Part shown: one piece after another, positions 46,662 through 54,527 of the stretch
Numbering within the stretch: the first letter of the stretch is position 1
Layout of the letters: every line of letters begins with the position of its first letter
Source of the DNA: Deltaproteobacteria bacterium
GTDB taxonomy: Bacteria > Desulfobacterota > Syntrophobacteria > Syntrophobacterales > Syntrophobacteraceae
Assembly: GCA_021780695.1 (NCBI GenBank)
Contig: JAJXYD010000025.1
Location: 310,001 to 374,000, forward strand
DNA: 64,000 bases
Direction: 5' to 3'
Notes under the pieces: generated by a model
What the model was told of the DNA's origin: nothing
The model's database searches: none
The model's input: only the letters and a program-made list of their open reading frames with translations
Made by a program: the position numbers and the translations under genes

Positions 46662-47147
46662 CTACTTTTTGAGTTCCACCTGAAGCTGAATTGGCTTGTA
46701 CATATAGACCAACCGTGCCTGATTTGGTCCTGCGGGCATAAGCACCACGGAGACATAGTCGCTATCCCATAAGAGTCTGTTGGGATCTTTATCAACTTCG
46801 GCGGGCTTACCGAACTTGCCGGTCAAAACGGCCTCCATTTTCATAAAACTGTCGGAAGGAAAGTACACCATGCCCATATAGAATTGGTCTTTATAGAAGG
46901 CATAGATAACGCGGGTAAGTTTTATGTCTTTCATCTCAAGCCGATCGCCCGATCTTTCATAAAGAGTCAGATCGCCTTTTACGGCGACCTGGCTAAGACC
47001 GGCAACCGAAGATGTCTTGGCTCCCCATTTGATTCCTCGAAAGGACGTAGGCGGATGTGTAGCCGAGGTGCAGCCAAAGATCGCGCACACAAATAAAGCA
47101 ACGGCCAGACCACAAATTCTCAAAAAAGCAGTGGAGGTTCGTCTCAT
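46662..47147 (-). CDS. Lipoprotein of unknown function
   Basis: The 161-aa protein has a signal peptide and lipobox AIFGC (Cys26). The mature part begins FRGIKWGAKTSSVAGL, a pattern shared by small periplasmic lipoproteins of Desulfobacterota. It continues with mixed beta and ends in a lysine-rich tail. No catalytic motif is seen. It faces the OmpA-like gene and precedes, with an 85-nt gap, the unknown membrane protein gene on the same strand. Confidence 0.75.
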   Translation of the reverse strand: MRRTSTAFLRICGLAVALFVCAIFGCTSATHPPTSFRGIKWGAKTSSVAGLSQVAVKGDLTLYERSGDRLEMKDIKLTRVIYAFYKDQFYMGMVYFPSDSFMKMEAVLTGKFGKPAEVDKDPNRLLWDSDYVSVVLMPAGPNQARLVYMYKPIQLQVELKK

Positions 47148-47232
47148 GTAATCCTATCCATTTGAAGGCGGCTAAATCCCGGCCCGGTCTAATCAAAGTT
47201 TTACAAAGTTTAGCGCTATCACCTCAAATTTC

Positions 47233-48291
47233 TCACCCCGTTTCCTCGGGTGCCTCGGTTTCCTTTGCGACAAGCTTGACCTTTGCGCGAGAAGCTTCAG
47301 GCTCAGCATCGAGCAAGACTTTCAGACCCTTTTTATACCATTTTATGCCCGAACGGGTAGCTATTGTCCGCTCCTCCAAATCTTTTGGAAGACGGTCCTC
47401 GGAACATCTTGCCAAAATATGAAGTTTACTCTCGGAATCAAGCGAGGAAAGACCGGTGACAAATTGGATGAAGGCGGCCCATTCGGCCGGGGCCGGTCCG
47501 CCCCATTTGCGCATCGTGTGAAACATCCTATAGCAGATAAGGACCGCGTCGCGGTCTTCCTCCTGATGGAAGCGCTTTCCGCTATAGAGCCTTATGGCTT
47601 CTTTTCCGATCTCGCTGGTGAAGGTAAGGTAAAACCATCGAAGAATGATGAAATAACCCTCGCGGGTAAGTTCCCGGCCAGCCCAATAAAGCGGGTTGGC
47701 GGCATTTTTTACGCTGAAGGCAAACCTTGCGGCCTTGTAGATGTGCGGTTTTTTTTTGAAGAGCTTGAGGACGGGGTTTTCGTTGATTTTGACGTAGGCC
47801 TGGTAGTAGCGTTGGAAATCACTAAGTTTCCGGTTTCCCACATACTTTATGGGAACGGTCGATGAAAGCCTTGCCAGCCTCGCTCCGACCCGTGCGACAA
47901 GTTCCAGGGTGTCGGTAAGCGAGGCTTCATATTCGGGCTGAGCGGCTTCGGGGTGGTAGATTGCACCGATCGAACGTACGATTTTGAGAGCATGCTGGTT
48001 TAAGGCATCCAACCCGAGTTGGAGTTCGCCTTCGGGAAGCGACCAAATTTCTCCCCTCATACTGGCGATAAACTCCAGGGATCGGCGCTCGAAGGCCCCA
48101 GGAGCGGGTAGAAGGTCGAGTTCATGGTCTTCTTCAAAACCGTTTTCGAGCATCTGCCTTATGCGGCGCCTTACATACCAGCGAAGGGCAAGCGCCATGC
48201 ACACGGTTGTAAGGGAGACGAACAGCAGAAACGCACTCAACCAGTGCTCTCTTATTAAATAACGGAGGGTGCCTAAACCTATAGGATTCAT
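47233..48291 (-). CDS. Membrane-anchored protein of unknown function, paired with RdgC-like gene
   Basis: I do not recognise this 352-aa protein. It has one N-terminal membrane helix (about residues 17-36, AFLLFVSLTTVCMALALRW) followed by RRRIRQM, suggesting a cytoplasmic body. The body is helical and charged, including RVGARLARLSSTVPIKYVGN and AVLICYRMFHTMRKWGG. Its C-terminus is rich in Lys and Glu. It starts 11 nt after the RdgC-like gene ends, so they are one operon. Function: possibly linked to nucleoid or membrane tethering, purely by association. Confidence 0.7.
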   Translation of the reverse strand: MNPIGLGTLRYLIREHWLSAFLLFVSLTTVCMALALRWYVRRRIRQMLENGFEEDHELDLLPAPGAFERRSLEFIASMRGEIWSLPEGELQLGLDALNQHALKIVRSIGAIYHPEAAQPEYEASLTDTLELVARVGARLARLSSTVPIKYVGNRKLSDFQRYYQAYVKINENPVLKLFKKKPHIYKAARFAFSVKNAANPLYWAGRELTREGYFIILRWFYLTFTSEIGKEAIRLYSGKRFHQEEDRDAVLICYRMFHTMRKWGGPAPAEWAAFIQFVTGLSSLDSESKLHILARCSEDRLPKDLEERTIATRSGIKWYKKGLKVLLDAEPEASRAKVKLVAKETEAPEETG

Positions 48292-48302
48292 CTGCGCCTA
48301 AG

Positions 48303-49457
48303 CTATGCAACGGCAGTTGTTTTTTTTACAACCTCGGGCGCCGAGCCCCCCTCGTCTATCCATTTTTGAAGTTCGACCAGGATGTCGGATTGCCAACCGG
48401 GGGTAAGCCTTTCGGAAAGAAACCGCGTATAGAGCGCATCCAGGGCCGCGCAAACTTCCTCGATAAAGAACATCTTTTCCAAAAATCGGCCGTCGGGGTC
48501 TTCGCTTCCATAGTCCGGAAGCTGTTTGGGAGCCTTCAGTCCCTTTAGCGCCCAAAGAGAGCTGTCCAGAGTCAAGACGTACTCGTTTTCACCGACAATC
48601 ACCAGGAGCTGAACCTCATCGACCACTTTGCCCTGGCGAAGCGCCGTTCTTGCCTCGTGAAGAAAATTCGCCTGGCTGGTGCATACCACCTTTTCCTTCC
48701 CATCGGCGGGGAGCAAAAGCGTCATGCGTTCTCCCAGGTGCACCTCGGCCACCTTGTCGCCAACCTGGATAGAGCCCCCCAAACATTCGATGTAGTACCA
48801 CAACCAGGTAAGGAATTCGGAACCCAAAAACTTTCCGTCGACAATGGCGCTTGGAGATTTTAGCGAAACGATCGAGCCAAGCGTATCCTTCTGCGCGGGC
48901 GTAAGGGCAAGCATGTTGGCCGCCCACTGGGCATGATAGAGGGGCACAGGGTAGGCTTGAAACTGGCGTTCGAAAAACTCGAGGAAGGCGTCCATCATCT
49001 TGGTGCTCGTAGTCCCGAGAATGAGCAGATGGTTTGCCGGTGCCCACACCACCTCGCAGGAGCAAGGTTGCGGGAAAGCACGGCTCAGCAGATACTCCTG
49101 CATGTTCTCCTGTATCTCCTGCTTTTCGGCCCGGCTTGGCCATTTGCCCTCGTGTTCATCGCGGTATTTTTGCACCGACTGACGCACGAACTGCTTTAAC
49201 ACCACCGCGGGGACCTTCTTTTGATCGAGGCGGAAATTAAAGGCTACGTATTCGGCTTTCCGGTAGGAGCCATAGGAAAAAGAGGCATCGAAAAAATCTT
49301 CCCAGGAGGCAAAACCGGCAGCCTCGATCTGCGAATCGTCGGGCTCGCTAAAAGCTCCGGCGCGCAGCTTTTCATCAACAAGACTCCAGAAATCGTCCAC
49401 TTCGAGTTCCGGAACGAAAAAGCGGGTAAAGGTGGCGGAGGAAGAAGAAATAGCCAT
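48303..49457 (-). CDS. RdgC-family recombination-associated protein
   Basis: A 384-aa protein longer than E. coli RdgC (303 aa). Similarity is best in the middle: VVLKQFVRQSVQKYRDEHEG, RAEKQEIQENMQEYLLSRAF and VWAPANHLLILGTTSTKMMD, as in RdgC, which forms a DNA-encircling dimer that limits RecA. The C-terminal 100 residues are extra. The start is ATG 49457. The identification is by remembered motif pattern and moderately sure. It is co-transcribed with the membrane protein downstream. Confidence 0.72.
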   Translation of the reverse strand: MAISSSSATFTRFFVPELEVDDFWSLVDEKLRAGAFSEPDDSQIEAAGFASWEDFFDASFSYGSYRKAEYVAFNFRLDQKKVPAVVLKQFVRQSVQKYRDEHEGKWPSRAEKQEIQENMQEYLLSRAFPQPCSCEVVWAPANHLLILGTTSTKMMDAFLEFFERQFQAYPVPLYHAQWAANMLALTPAQKDTLGSIVSLKSPSAIVDGKFLGSEFLTWLWYYIECLGGSIQVGDKVAEVHLGERMTLLLPADGKEKVVCTSQANFLHEARTALRQGKVVDEVQLLVIVGENEYVLTLDSSLWALKGLKAPKQLPDYGSEDPDGRFLEKMFFIEEVCAALDALYTRFLSERLTPGWQSDILVELQKWIDEGGSAPEVVKKTTAVA

Positions 49458-49681
49458 AAAAAGTCCCTCGTAGAGTGAAAAAACATCCTGCCGCAGCAGG
49501 GCGGCTCAAAGCCGGAGCGGCGCCGTAAAAGAACTTCCGAGTCTGTATCCAAAACACGGCTGCAAGTCAAACAATAGTTAGTGTCCACCGACAAACTTTG
49601 CGAGGAACGCAGGCAACGACATGTCCGGAACAGCAGCGCCACGGGGCTTCCGGACGGACACCGATCCATTGAGCCGAGGAA

Positions 49682-50146
49682 TCAAAATTTTACCGTCTTT
49701 ACGATCATTTCGAATTCCTGGACTTCCTCGGCTGTAAGCTCGACGCGCAGGAGCTTTCTGCTAACCAGGATGGGGCACTTTTCGTGGAGGGCCAAAGCCA
49801 CCGCATCGCTTGGTCGCGCGTCGAAGACGGAGCTCTCTTCCTTAATGCGGGCATAAATTTTGGCATAAAAGGTATTATCCCGCATTTCGAATATCTCGAT
49901 CTTTTCAAACACCACACCGCTGTGATCGAGAATAGTAAGATAGATATCGTGAGTGAGAGGCCGTTTTGGCTCTACAAGGCCCTTTTCCTTGGCTATCGCG
50001 GTGATTTCCGCATCTCCAACGAACATCAAAAAATATTGGGTATCTTCTTCCGAACGCTTCAGGATGACCATATTGCCCTGGCTCCTGTCGGTTTTTACAA
50101 AGACTGCGCCGATCTCGACGAATTCGCCAGACTCCATAGACTCCAT
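49682..50146 (-). CDS. Bifunctional-nuclease-family protein (DUF151)
   Basis: A 154-aa DUF151 protein. Blocks are TDRSQGNMVILKRSEEDTQY near the N-terminus and RPSDAVALALHEKCPILVSR (about 110-130), which is the family signature. Family members were reported as nucleases in plants and bacteria; activity here is not shown. ATG 50146 has GGAGG six bases upstream. GTGTCC-type motifs flank the gene on both sides. Confidence 0.88.
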   Translation of the reverse strand: MESMESGEFVEIGAVFVKTDRSQGNMVILKRSEEDTQYFLMFVGDAEITAIAKEKGLVEPKRPLTHDIYLTILDHSGVVFEKIEIFEMRDNTFYAKIYARIKEESSVFDARPSDAVALALHEKCPILVSRKLLRVELTAEEVQEFEMIVKTVKF

Positions 50147-50321
50147 CGAAAGCCTCCATTGGCTACTAGAGAGTAGATTGAGAAGCATTTGCCTTCAGGC
50201 CGGCCTGGTTAGTGTCCGTCCTCAAGCTGCCTTTTGCCGCACTCAATCCAAATATTATAACTGCAAAAATGCCTCTTAGTGATCAGGAAATGAAAAAAGT
50301 GAACGGTTGTCCCTTGCCCGG

Positions 50322-51413
50322 TCAATCTACATAGCTCCCGATCCTGTCCGCAGTTTCCTTATCCAGGGTTTGAATCAGTTTTACCAGAAGCTTAACGGTA
50401 TTAAGATAGTCCGAAATATCCACCATGGTGTTGTGGGTATGGATGTAGCGCGACGGAACGGCGATAACCACCGTTGGTACACCGCAAGCGTGAAGGTGAA
50501 TGGGCGCCGCGTCCGTTCCGCCCATTCTCCTAACGCAGAGCTGATAAGGGATGGAATTATTTTCCGCCGTTTGAATGACAAACTCGATGAACTCCCGGTT
50601 GAGAATTGCCGAGGAATCCATGAATCGGATCTGCGGGCCGCCACCAAGGGCCGCCTGGCGCTCGCGGCTGGGAACACCCGGCAAATCGTCTGCCGGAGCC
50701 CCCTCGACAACAATTGCCAGATCGGGTGAGGCTGAGAATGCAGCGGCGCGCGCCCCTCGCGTTCCCACCTCCTCCTGGACAGTTCCGCAGAAGACCACTG
50801 TGTTGGGATGGGAGGCTTTAGCTGTCTGCAAAGCGGCATGGATCACCGCGGACAACCCCACCCTATCGTCAAAAGCCTTGGAGACAAGCAGATCGGGGTT
50901 GTGCATCCGGGCAAAACCACTGTCGGGGACAATACCATCTCCAAGTCTTATTCCAAAGGAGCGCGCCTCGGCCGCGTCTTTTGCACCGACATCGATAAAC
51001 ATCTCTTCCAGGTTCATTACCTTTTGGCGTTCGCTCTCAGAGAGAAAATGCGGGGGTTTTGCACCGATTACCCCCGGTATCTCCAAGCCTCCGGCCGTTC
51101 GTATCCGCACGCGTTTGGCAAGAAGCGTATGAGCCCACCACCCCCCAAGGGTAACAAACTTCAGGAGGCCATCTTCAGTTATTGCCTGCACCGCCATCCC
51201 GACTTCGTCCATATGCGCGGGAACAAAAATCCTGGGCCGCTCCGAAGAGCCCTTTTTTTCAAAAAAAATATTGCCCGCCCTGTCGGTGCGAACCTCTTCC
51301 CCCAATTGCTTTCGAAAAATCCGTCGCACCTCGTTTTCCTGCCCTGGCGCGCCGTGCGCCTGGCTCAGACTTTCAAGCAGTTCGATACCTTTTTCTTTTA
51401 TCGAATCTTTCAT
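50322..51413 (-). CDS. M42-family metallopeptidase (aminopeptidase)
   Basis: A 363-aa cytoplasmic cobalt/zinc aminopeptidase forming large oligomers. The metal ligands appear in VPAHMDEVGMAV (His and Asp), SKAFDDRVGL (bridging Asp), VQEEVGTRGA (catalytic Glu), EGAPADD and the final TRYIHTHN-like segment SRYIHTHNTMVD. All are in order. It is monocistronic, divergent from the Nramp gene. Confidence 0.92.
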   Translation of the reverse strand: MKDSIKEKGIELLESLSQAHGAPGQENEVRRIFRKQLGEEVRTDRAGNIFFEKKGSSERPRIFVPAHMDEVGMAVQAITEDGLLKFVTLGGWWAHTLLAKRVRIRTAGGLEIPGVIGAKPPHFLSESERQKVMNLEEMFIDVGAKDAAEARSFGIRLGDGIVPDSGFARMHNPDLLVSKAFDDRVGLSAVIHAALQTAKASHPNTVVFCGTVQEEVGTRGARAAAFSASPDLAIVVEGAPADDLPGVPSRERQAALGGGPQIRFMDSSAILNREFIEFVIQTAENNSIPYQLCVRRMGGTDAAPIHLHACGVPTVVIAVPSRYIHTHNTMVDISDYLNTVKLLVKLIQTLDKETADRIGSYVD

Positions 51414-51478
51414 TTCTCAGTCTCCAACTGATTATATTGTCGCCTTGTTGGGCGGACCGCAGTCGACTCTAAAGGTAA

Positions 51479-51532
51479 TTGCACTGGAAGGCGAATAAAT
51501 ATACGATATTCTATATTAGAGGCTGATCTAAT
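51479..51532 (+). promoter_or_regulatory. Promoter and palindromic operator of the Nramp gene
   Basis: TTGCAC (51479-51484) and TACGAT (51502-51507) are 17 nt apart, so transcription would start near 51514. From there runs a perfect 6-bp dyad, ATTAGA-GGCTGA-TCTAAT (51515-51532), ending right before the ATG at 51534. No strong ribosome site is present. The dyad could bind a metal-responsive repressor or mask the start in the RNA. Confidence 0.45.
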
Positions 51533-51533
51533 C

Positions 51534-52841
51534 ATGAGCGATGTCGATATGGTAAGCAAGCAAAAAGCGCACAAGAAGGACACGGCGGATTCTGCCCTGG
51601 AGATCCTTGGAAAAGGCCCAGGCAAGGGAGGGCTGAGAAATCTTATTCCCTTCATGGGGCCGGCATTCATCGCCAGTGTGGCTTATATCGACCCGGGGAA
51701 TTTCGCCACAAACATTCAGGGAGGCGCTCAGTTTGGCTATACCCTGCTCTGGGTTATCGCGGCGAGCAACCTAATGGCGATGCTTATCCAGATACTTTCG
51801 GCAAAGCTTGGCATAGCTACCGGTCTAAATCTTGCCGAGCTCTGCCGCGACCATTTTCCCCATTCTGTCGTTCTTATAATGTGGGCCGTGATGGAAGTCG
51901 TGGCGATTGCAACCGACCTTGCCGAGTTCCTGGGGGCCGCGGTCGGCTTCAACCTTCTTCTGGCCATTCCCCTCTGGGCCGCGGGAATCCTTACAGCGGT
52001 GGCCACTTTCCTTATCCTGGGACTCGAACGCTACGGCTTTCGCCCACTGGAAGCCGTTATAACCGCACTGGTGGGCGTCGTATCGGTTAGCTACCTGGTC
52101 GAGACTGTGCTGGATAAGCCCTCCTGGTCGCTTTTACTCTACCATACCGTGAGGCCCGAATTTTGCGGCACCCAAAGCGTATTACTGGCAACCGGAATTG
52201 TCGGGGCAACGATCATGCCTCACGCGATATACCTGCATTCAGCCCTTACCCAGGGACGCATCGTGGTAAAGGAGCCCGGCCAGCAAAAGCGTCTTTTCCA
52301 CTTTGAGATGATCGATGTGATCGTAGCCATGGGGATTGCGAGCATCGTCAATATGGCTATGCTGATCATGGCAGCCTCGACTTTCTTTAAGCATGGGCTG
52401 ACCGGAGTAGCAACCCTCGAGACCGCCTATCACACCCTCCAGCCGCTTCTAGGAAGGAGTTCGGGCCTTATCTTCGCTATCTCGCTCCTTGCATCCGGGC
52501 TGTCTTCGTCCGCGGTTGGGACGATGGCCGGCCAGATCATGATGCAGGGTTTTTTGCGGCGGAAAATAAAAGTATGGATAAGACGCATGGTTACCATCTT
52601 GCCATCCATGGCCGTAATTCTAATGGGGCTGGACCCTACCAAAACCCTTGTACTCAGCCAGGTTATTCTCAGCTTCGGGCTCCCGTTTGCCATAATTCCC
52701 CTTATAGTGTTCACGAGCCGTAAAATCGTGATGGGAGAACTTGTAAACAGCCCGACGGTAACAGCCATGGCCGGCATGGTTGGGGTCCTGATTTTAGCCT
52801 TAAACATCTACCTGGTATTTCAAGTCTTTACTGGAGGCTAA
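51534..52841 (+). CDS. Nramp-family divalent metal transporter
   Basis: A 435-aa proton-coupled Mn2+/Fe2+ importer with about 11 spans. The metal-binding helix-1 motif is VAYIDPGNFATNIQGG (about 45-60) and the helix-6 motif is GATIMPHAIYLHSA (about 224-237). Both DPGN and MPH are intact. The N-terminal 40 residues are charged and cytoplasmic. It is followed 5 nt later by a universal stress gene whose ribosome site lies in its last codons. Confidence 0.94.
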   Translation: MSDVDMVSKQKAHKKDTADSALEILGKGPGKGGLRNLIPFMGPAFIASVAYIDPGNFATNIQGGAQFGYTLLWVIAASNLMAMLIQILSAKLGIATGLNLAELCRDHFPHSVVLIMWAVMEVVAIATDLAEFLGAAVGFNLLLAIPLWAAGILTAVATFLILGLERYGFRPLEAVITALVGVVSVSYLVETVLDKPSWSLLLYHTVRPEFCGTQSVLLATGIVGATIMPHAIYLHSALTQGRIVVKEPGQQKRLFHFEMIDVIVAMGIASIVNMAMLIMAASTFFKHGLTGVATLETAYHTLQPLLGRSSGLIFAISLLASGLSSSAVGTMAGQIMMQGFLRRKIKVWIRRMVTILPSMAVILMGLDPTKTLVLSQVILSFGLPFAIIPLIVFTSRKIVMGELVNSPTVTAMAGMVGVLILALNIYLVFQVFTGG

Positions 52842-52846
52842 AAGAT

Positions 52847-53749
52847 ATGTTTAAACACATTCTGGTTCCTCTGGATGGCTCCAAGCTTGCCGAAGCTCCG
52901 CTTTACGCGGCTCTTTATTTTGCCCAAATCATGGGGGCAAGAGTTACCCTGATCCACACCATCGAAAAGGACGCTCCACATGAAATTCATGGCGAAAGGC
53001 ACCTTACCGGAGAACAGGAAGCGCGCAAATATCTCCAAGAGGTCACCACGCGAGTTTTCCCACCCCAAATTCAGGTGGAAGTGCATGTTCACGGCAAGGA
53101 GATAGAGGATGTAGCCCGAAGCATTGCCGAACATACCGAAGAATTGGGGGCAGACCTGATCGTAATGTGCACCCACGGGCGAGGGGGCCTTCGCGGGTTC
53201 ATGTACGGCAGAATCGCCCAACAGGTTAGCGGTCTTTCCATTGCACCGATTCTTTTAATTCATCCGGGGACTTCAACAGGTTTTACCTGCAAAAGGCTTC
53301 TTACCCCCCTGGACGGCAACCCCGATCACGAAGAAGGTCTAAGAATCGCTACAGACCTTGCCGGCCTCTGCGGGGCAAAAATCCATCTCATCATGGCAGT
53401 TCACACCTTCACCACTCTTTCGGGGGAAAGCGCCGCTACGGCTAAAATGCTTCCCGGCACCACGCGCGCCATTCTAGACCTTGTGGAAAAGGATGCCGAA
53501 AAGTACCTATTAAAAAGCATTGAGTCGTTGCAAACCCGGGGGATTTCGGTTAGCGCGAGCGTAGAGCGAGGCGAACCCGTATCGGTGATCGTCGAGTGTC
53601 TCAAAAAGACAGGCGCCGATATGATCGTTATGGCAACCCATGGCAAGACCGGCATGGACGCCTTTTGGTCGGGCAGCACCACGCCGAACCTAAGCTCACG
53701 GGTCACCGTTCCGCTTCTTCTTGTTCCGGTCCGGGTTAAGAAAGAGTAA
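52847..53749 (+). CDS. Tandem universal stress protein
   Basis: The 300-aa protein has two USP domains (about 1-145 and 150-300). Each starts with LVPLDGS or LTPLDGN. The ATP-binding G-x2-G-x9-G motif is in THGRGGLRGFMYGR for the first, and ATHGKTGMDAFWSGS for the second. The ribosome site GGAGG is inside the transporter's end, so it is coupled to the Nramp gene. A hairpin terminator follows (53883-53904). Confidence 0.93.
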   Translation: MFKHILVPLDGSKLAEAPLYAALYFAQIMGARVTLIHTIEKDAPHEIHGERHLTGEQEARKYLQEVTTRVFPPQIQVEVHVHGKEIEDVARSIAEHTEELGADLIVMCTHGRGGLRGFMYGRIAQQVSGLSIAPILLIHPGTSTGFTCKRLLTPLDGNPDHEEGLRIATDLAGLCGAKIHLIMAVHTFTTLSGESAATAKMLPGTTRAILDLVEKDAEKYLLKSIESLQTRGISVSASVERGEPVSVIVECLKKTGADMIVMATHGKTGMDAFWSGSTTPNLSSRVTVPLLLVPVRVKKE

Positions 53750-53882
53750 GGGGGGAGGGGGCAGTGCAATGATACATCTAGATTCCCAGTCGTTTTATGG
53801 CAAAAGCCTTGCGATCCTAAACGGAAATAAACCCCACCGTTATTGCCCACCCACCTCCATAAACTCCTGAGAAAAACTGGAC

Positions 53883-53904
53883 AGCTCTTTTGTCAAAAAG
53901 AGCT
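53883..53904. terminator. Bidirectional terminator, USP / iorB
   Basis: A 9-bp dyad AGCTCTTTT-GTCA-AAAAGAGCT is followed by ATTTTATTT on the plus strand, and a T-tract (GTTTTT) a few bases beyond it on the minus strand. It lies between convergent genes, 3 nt from the iorB stop. Confidence 0.8.
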
Positions 53905-53907
53905 ATT

Positions 53908-54498
53908 TTATTTCCGCGCCGCCGCAAAACCAAGTTCGAAAGCCTTGAGATTTATTTCCACAAATGCGGGCTTTACTTTGGTGCGAATGGCCTCTTTTAG
54001 GTTTTCAGCAGAAACCGGGATCTTCCCGGTCTGCATAGTGGCCCCAAGCAGGACCATGTTTACGGCCAGAGTGCTTCCCGCCTGTCTGGAAAGCTCCAGA
54101 GCATCGACTGCGATGAGTTTGCCGGTTTTTGCCCGAATCAACTCTTGGAGCCTGCCCAGCTCCGGATAGACGCCCTTGCCTATCGCGACGGTAAAGGGAG
54201 GCATGGGCGCAAGATTTGTTACGACCACAGTATCCTTGTTGCACTTCTTTAATGCCCGAAGCGTTTCGGAAGGCTCGAAGCCCACCAGAATATCGGCCTC
54301 ACCATCGGAAATGACCGTACTCGCACCCTCGCCAAACAACATAGCCGATTCGACCACCCCTCCCCTTTGCGCCATACCGTGAATCTCGCTCATGCGCACG
54401 GGGACATTCGAAAGAAGCGCGGCTTCTCCCAGTATGCCGGAGGCCAGGAGGTTTCCCTGCCCGCCGACCGCGACAATTATCAATCGTGTAGTGTTCAT
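53908..54498 (-). CDS. iorB: Indolepyruvate ferredoxin oxidoreductase beta subunit
   Basis: The 196-aa gamma-domain-like partner of IorA. It has VAVGGQGNLLASGILGEAAL (about 10-29), MSEIHGMAQRGGVVESAMLF and LVGFEPSETLRALKKC, characteristic of the 2-oxoacid:acceptor oxidoreductase gamma family. It oxidises aryl pyruvates with reduction of ferredoxin, serving aromatic amino acid breakdown or, reversed, synthesis. It follows iorA by 29 nt. Confidence 0.94.
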   Translation of the reverse strand: MNTTRLIIVAVGGQGNLLASGILGEAALLSNVPVRMSEIHGMAQRGGVVESAMLFGEGASTVISDGEADILVGFEPSETLRALKKCNKDTVVVTNLAPMPPFTVAIGKGVYPELGRLQELIRAKTGKLIAVDALELSRQAGSTLAVNMVLLGATMQTGKIPVSAENLKEAIRTKVKPAFVEINLKAFELGFAAARK

Positions 54499-54527
54499 TT
54501 TAATCCAGACTCCAGCATCAATGGTCT

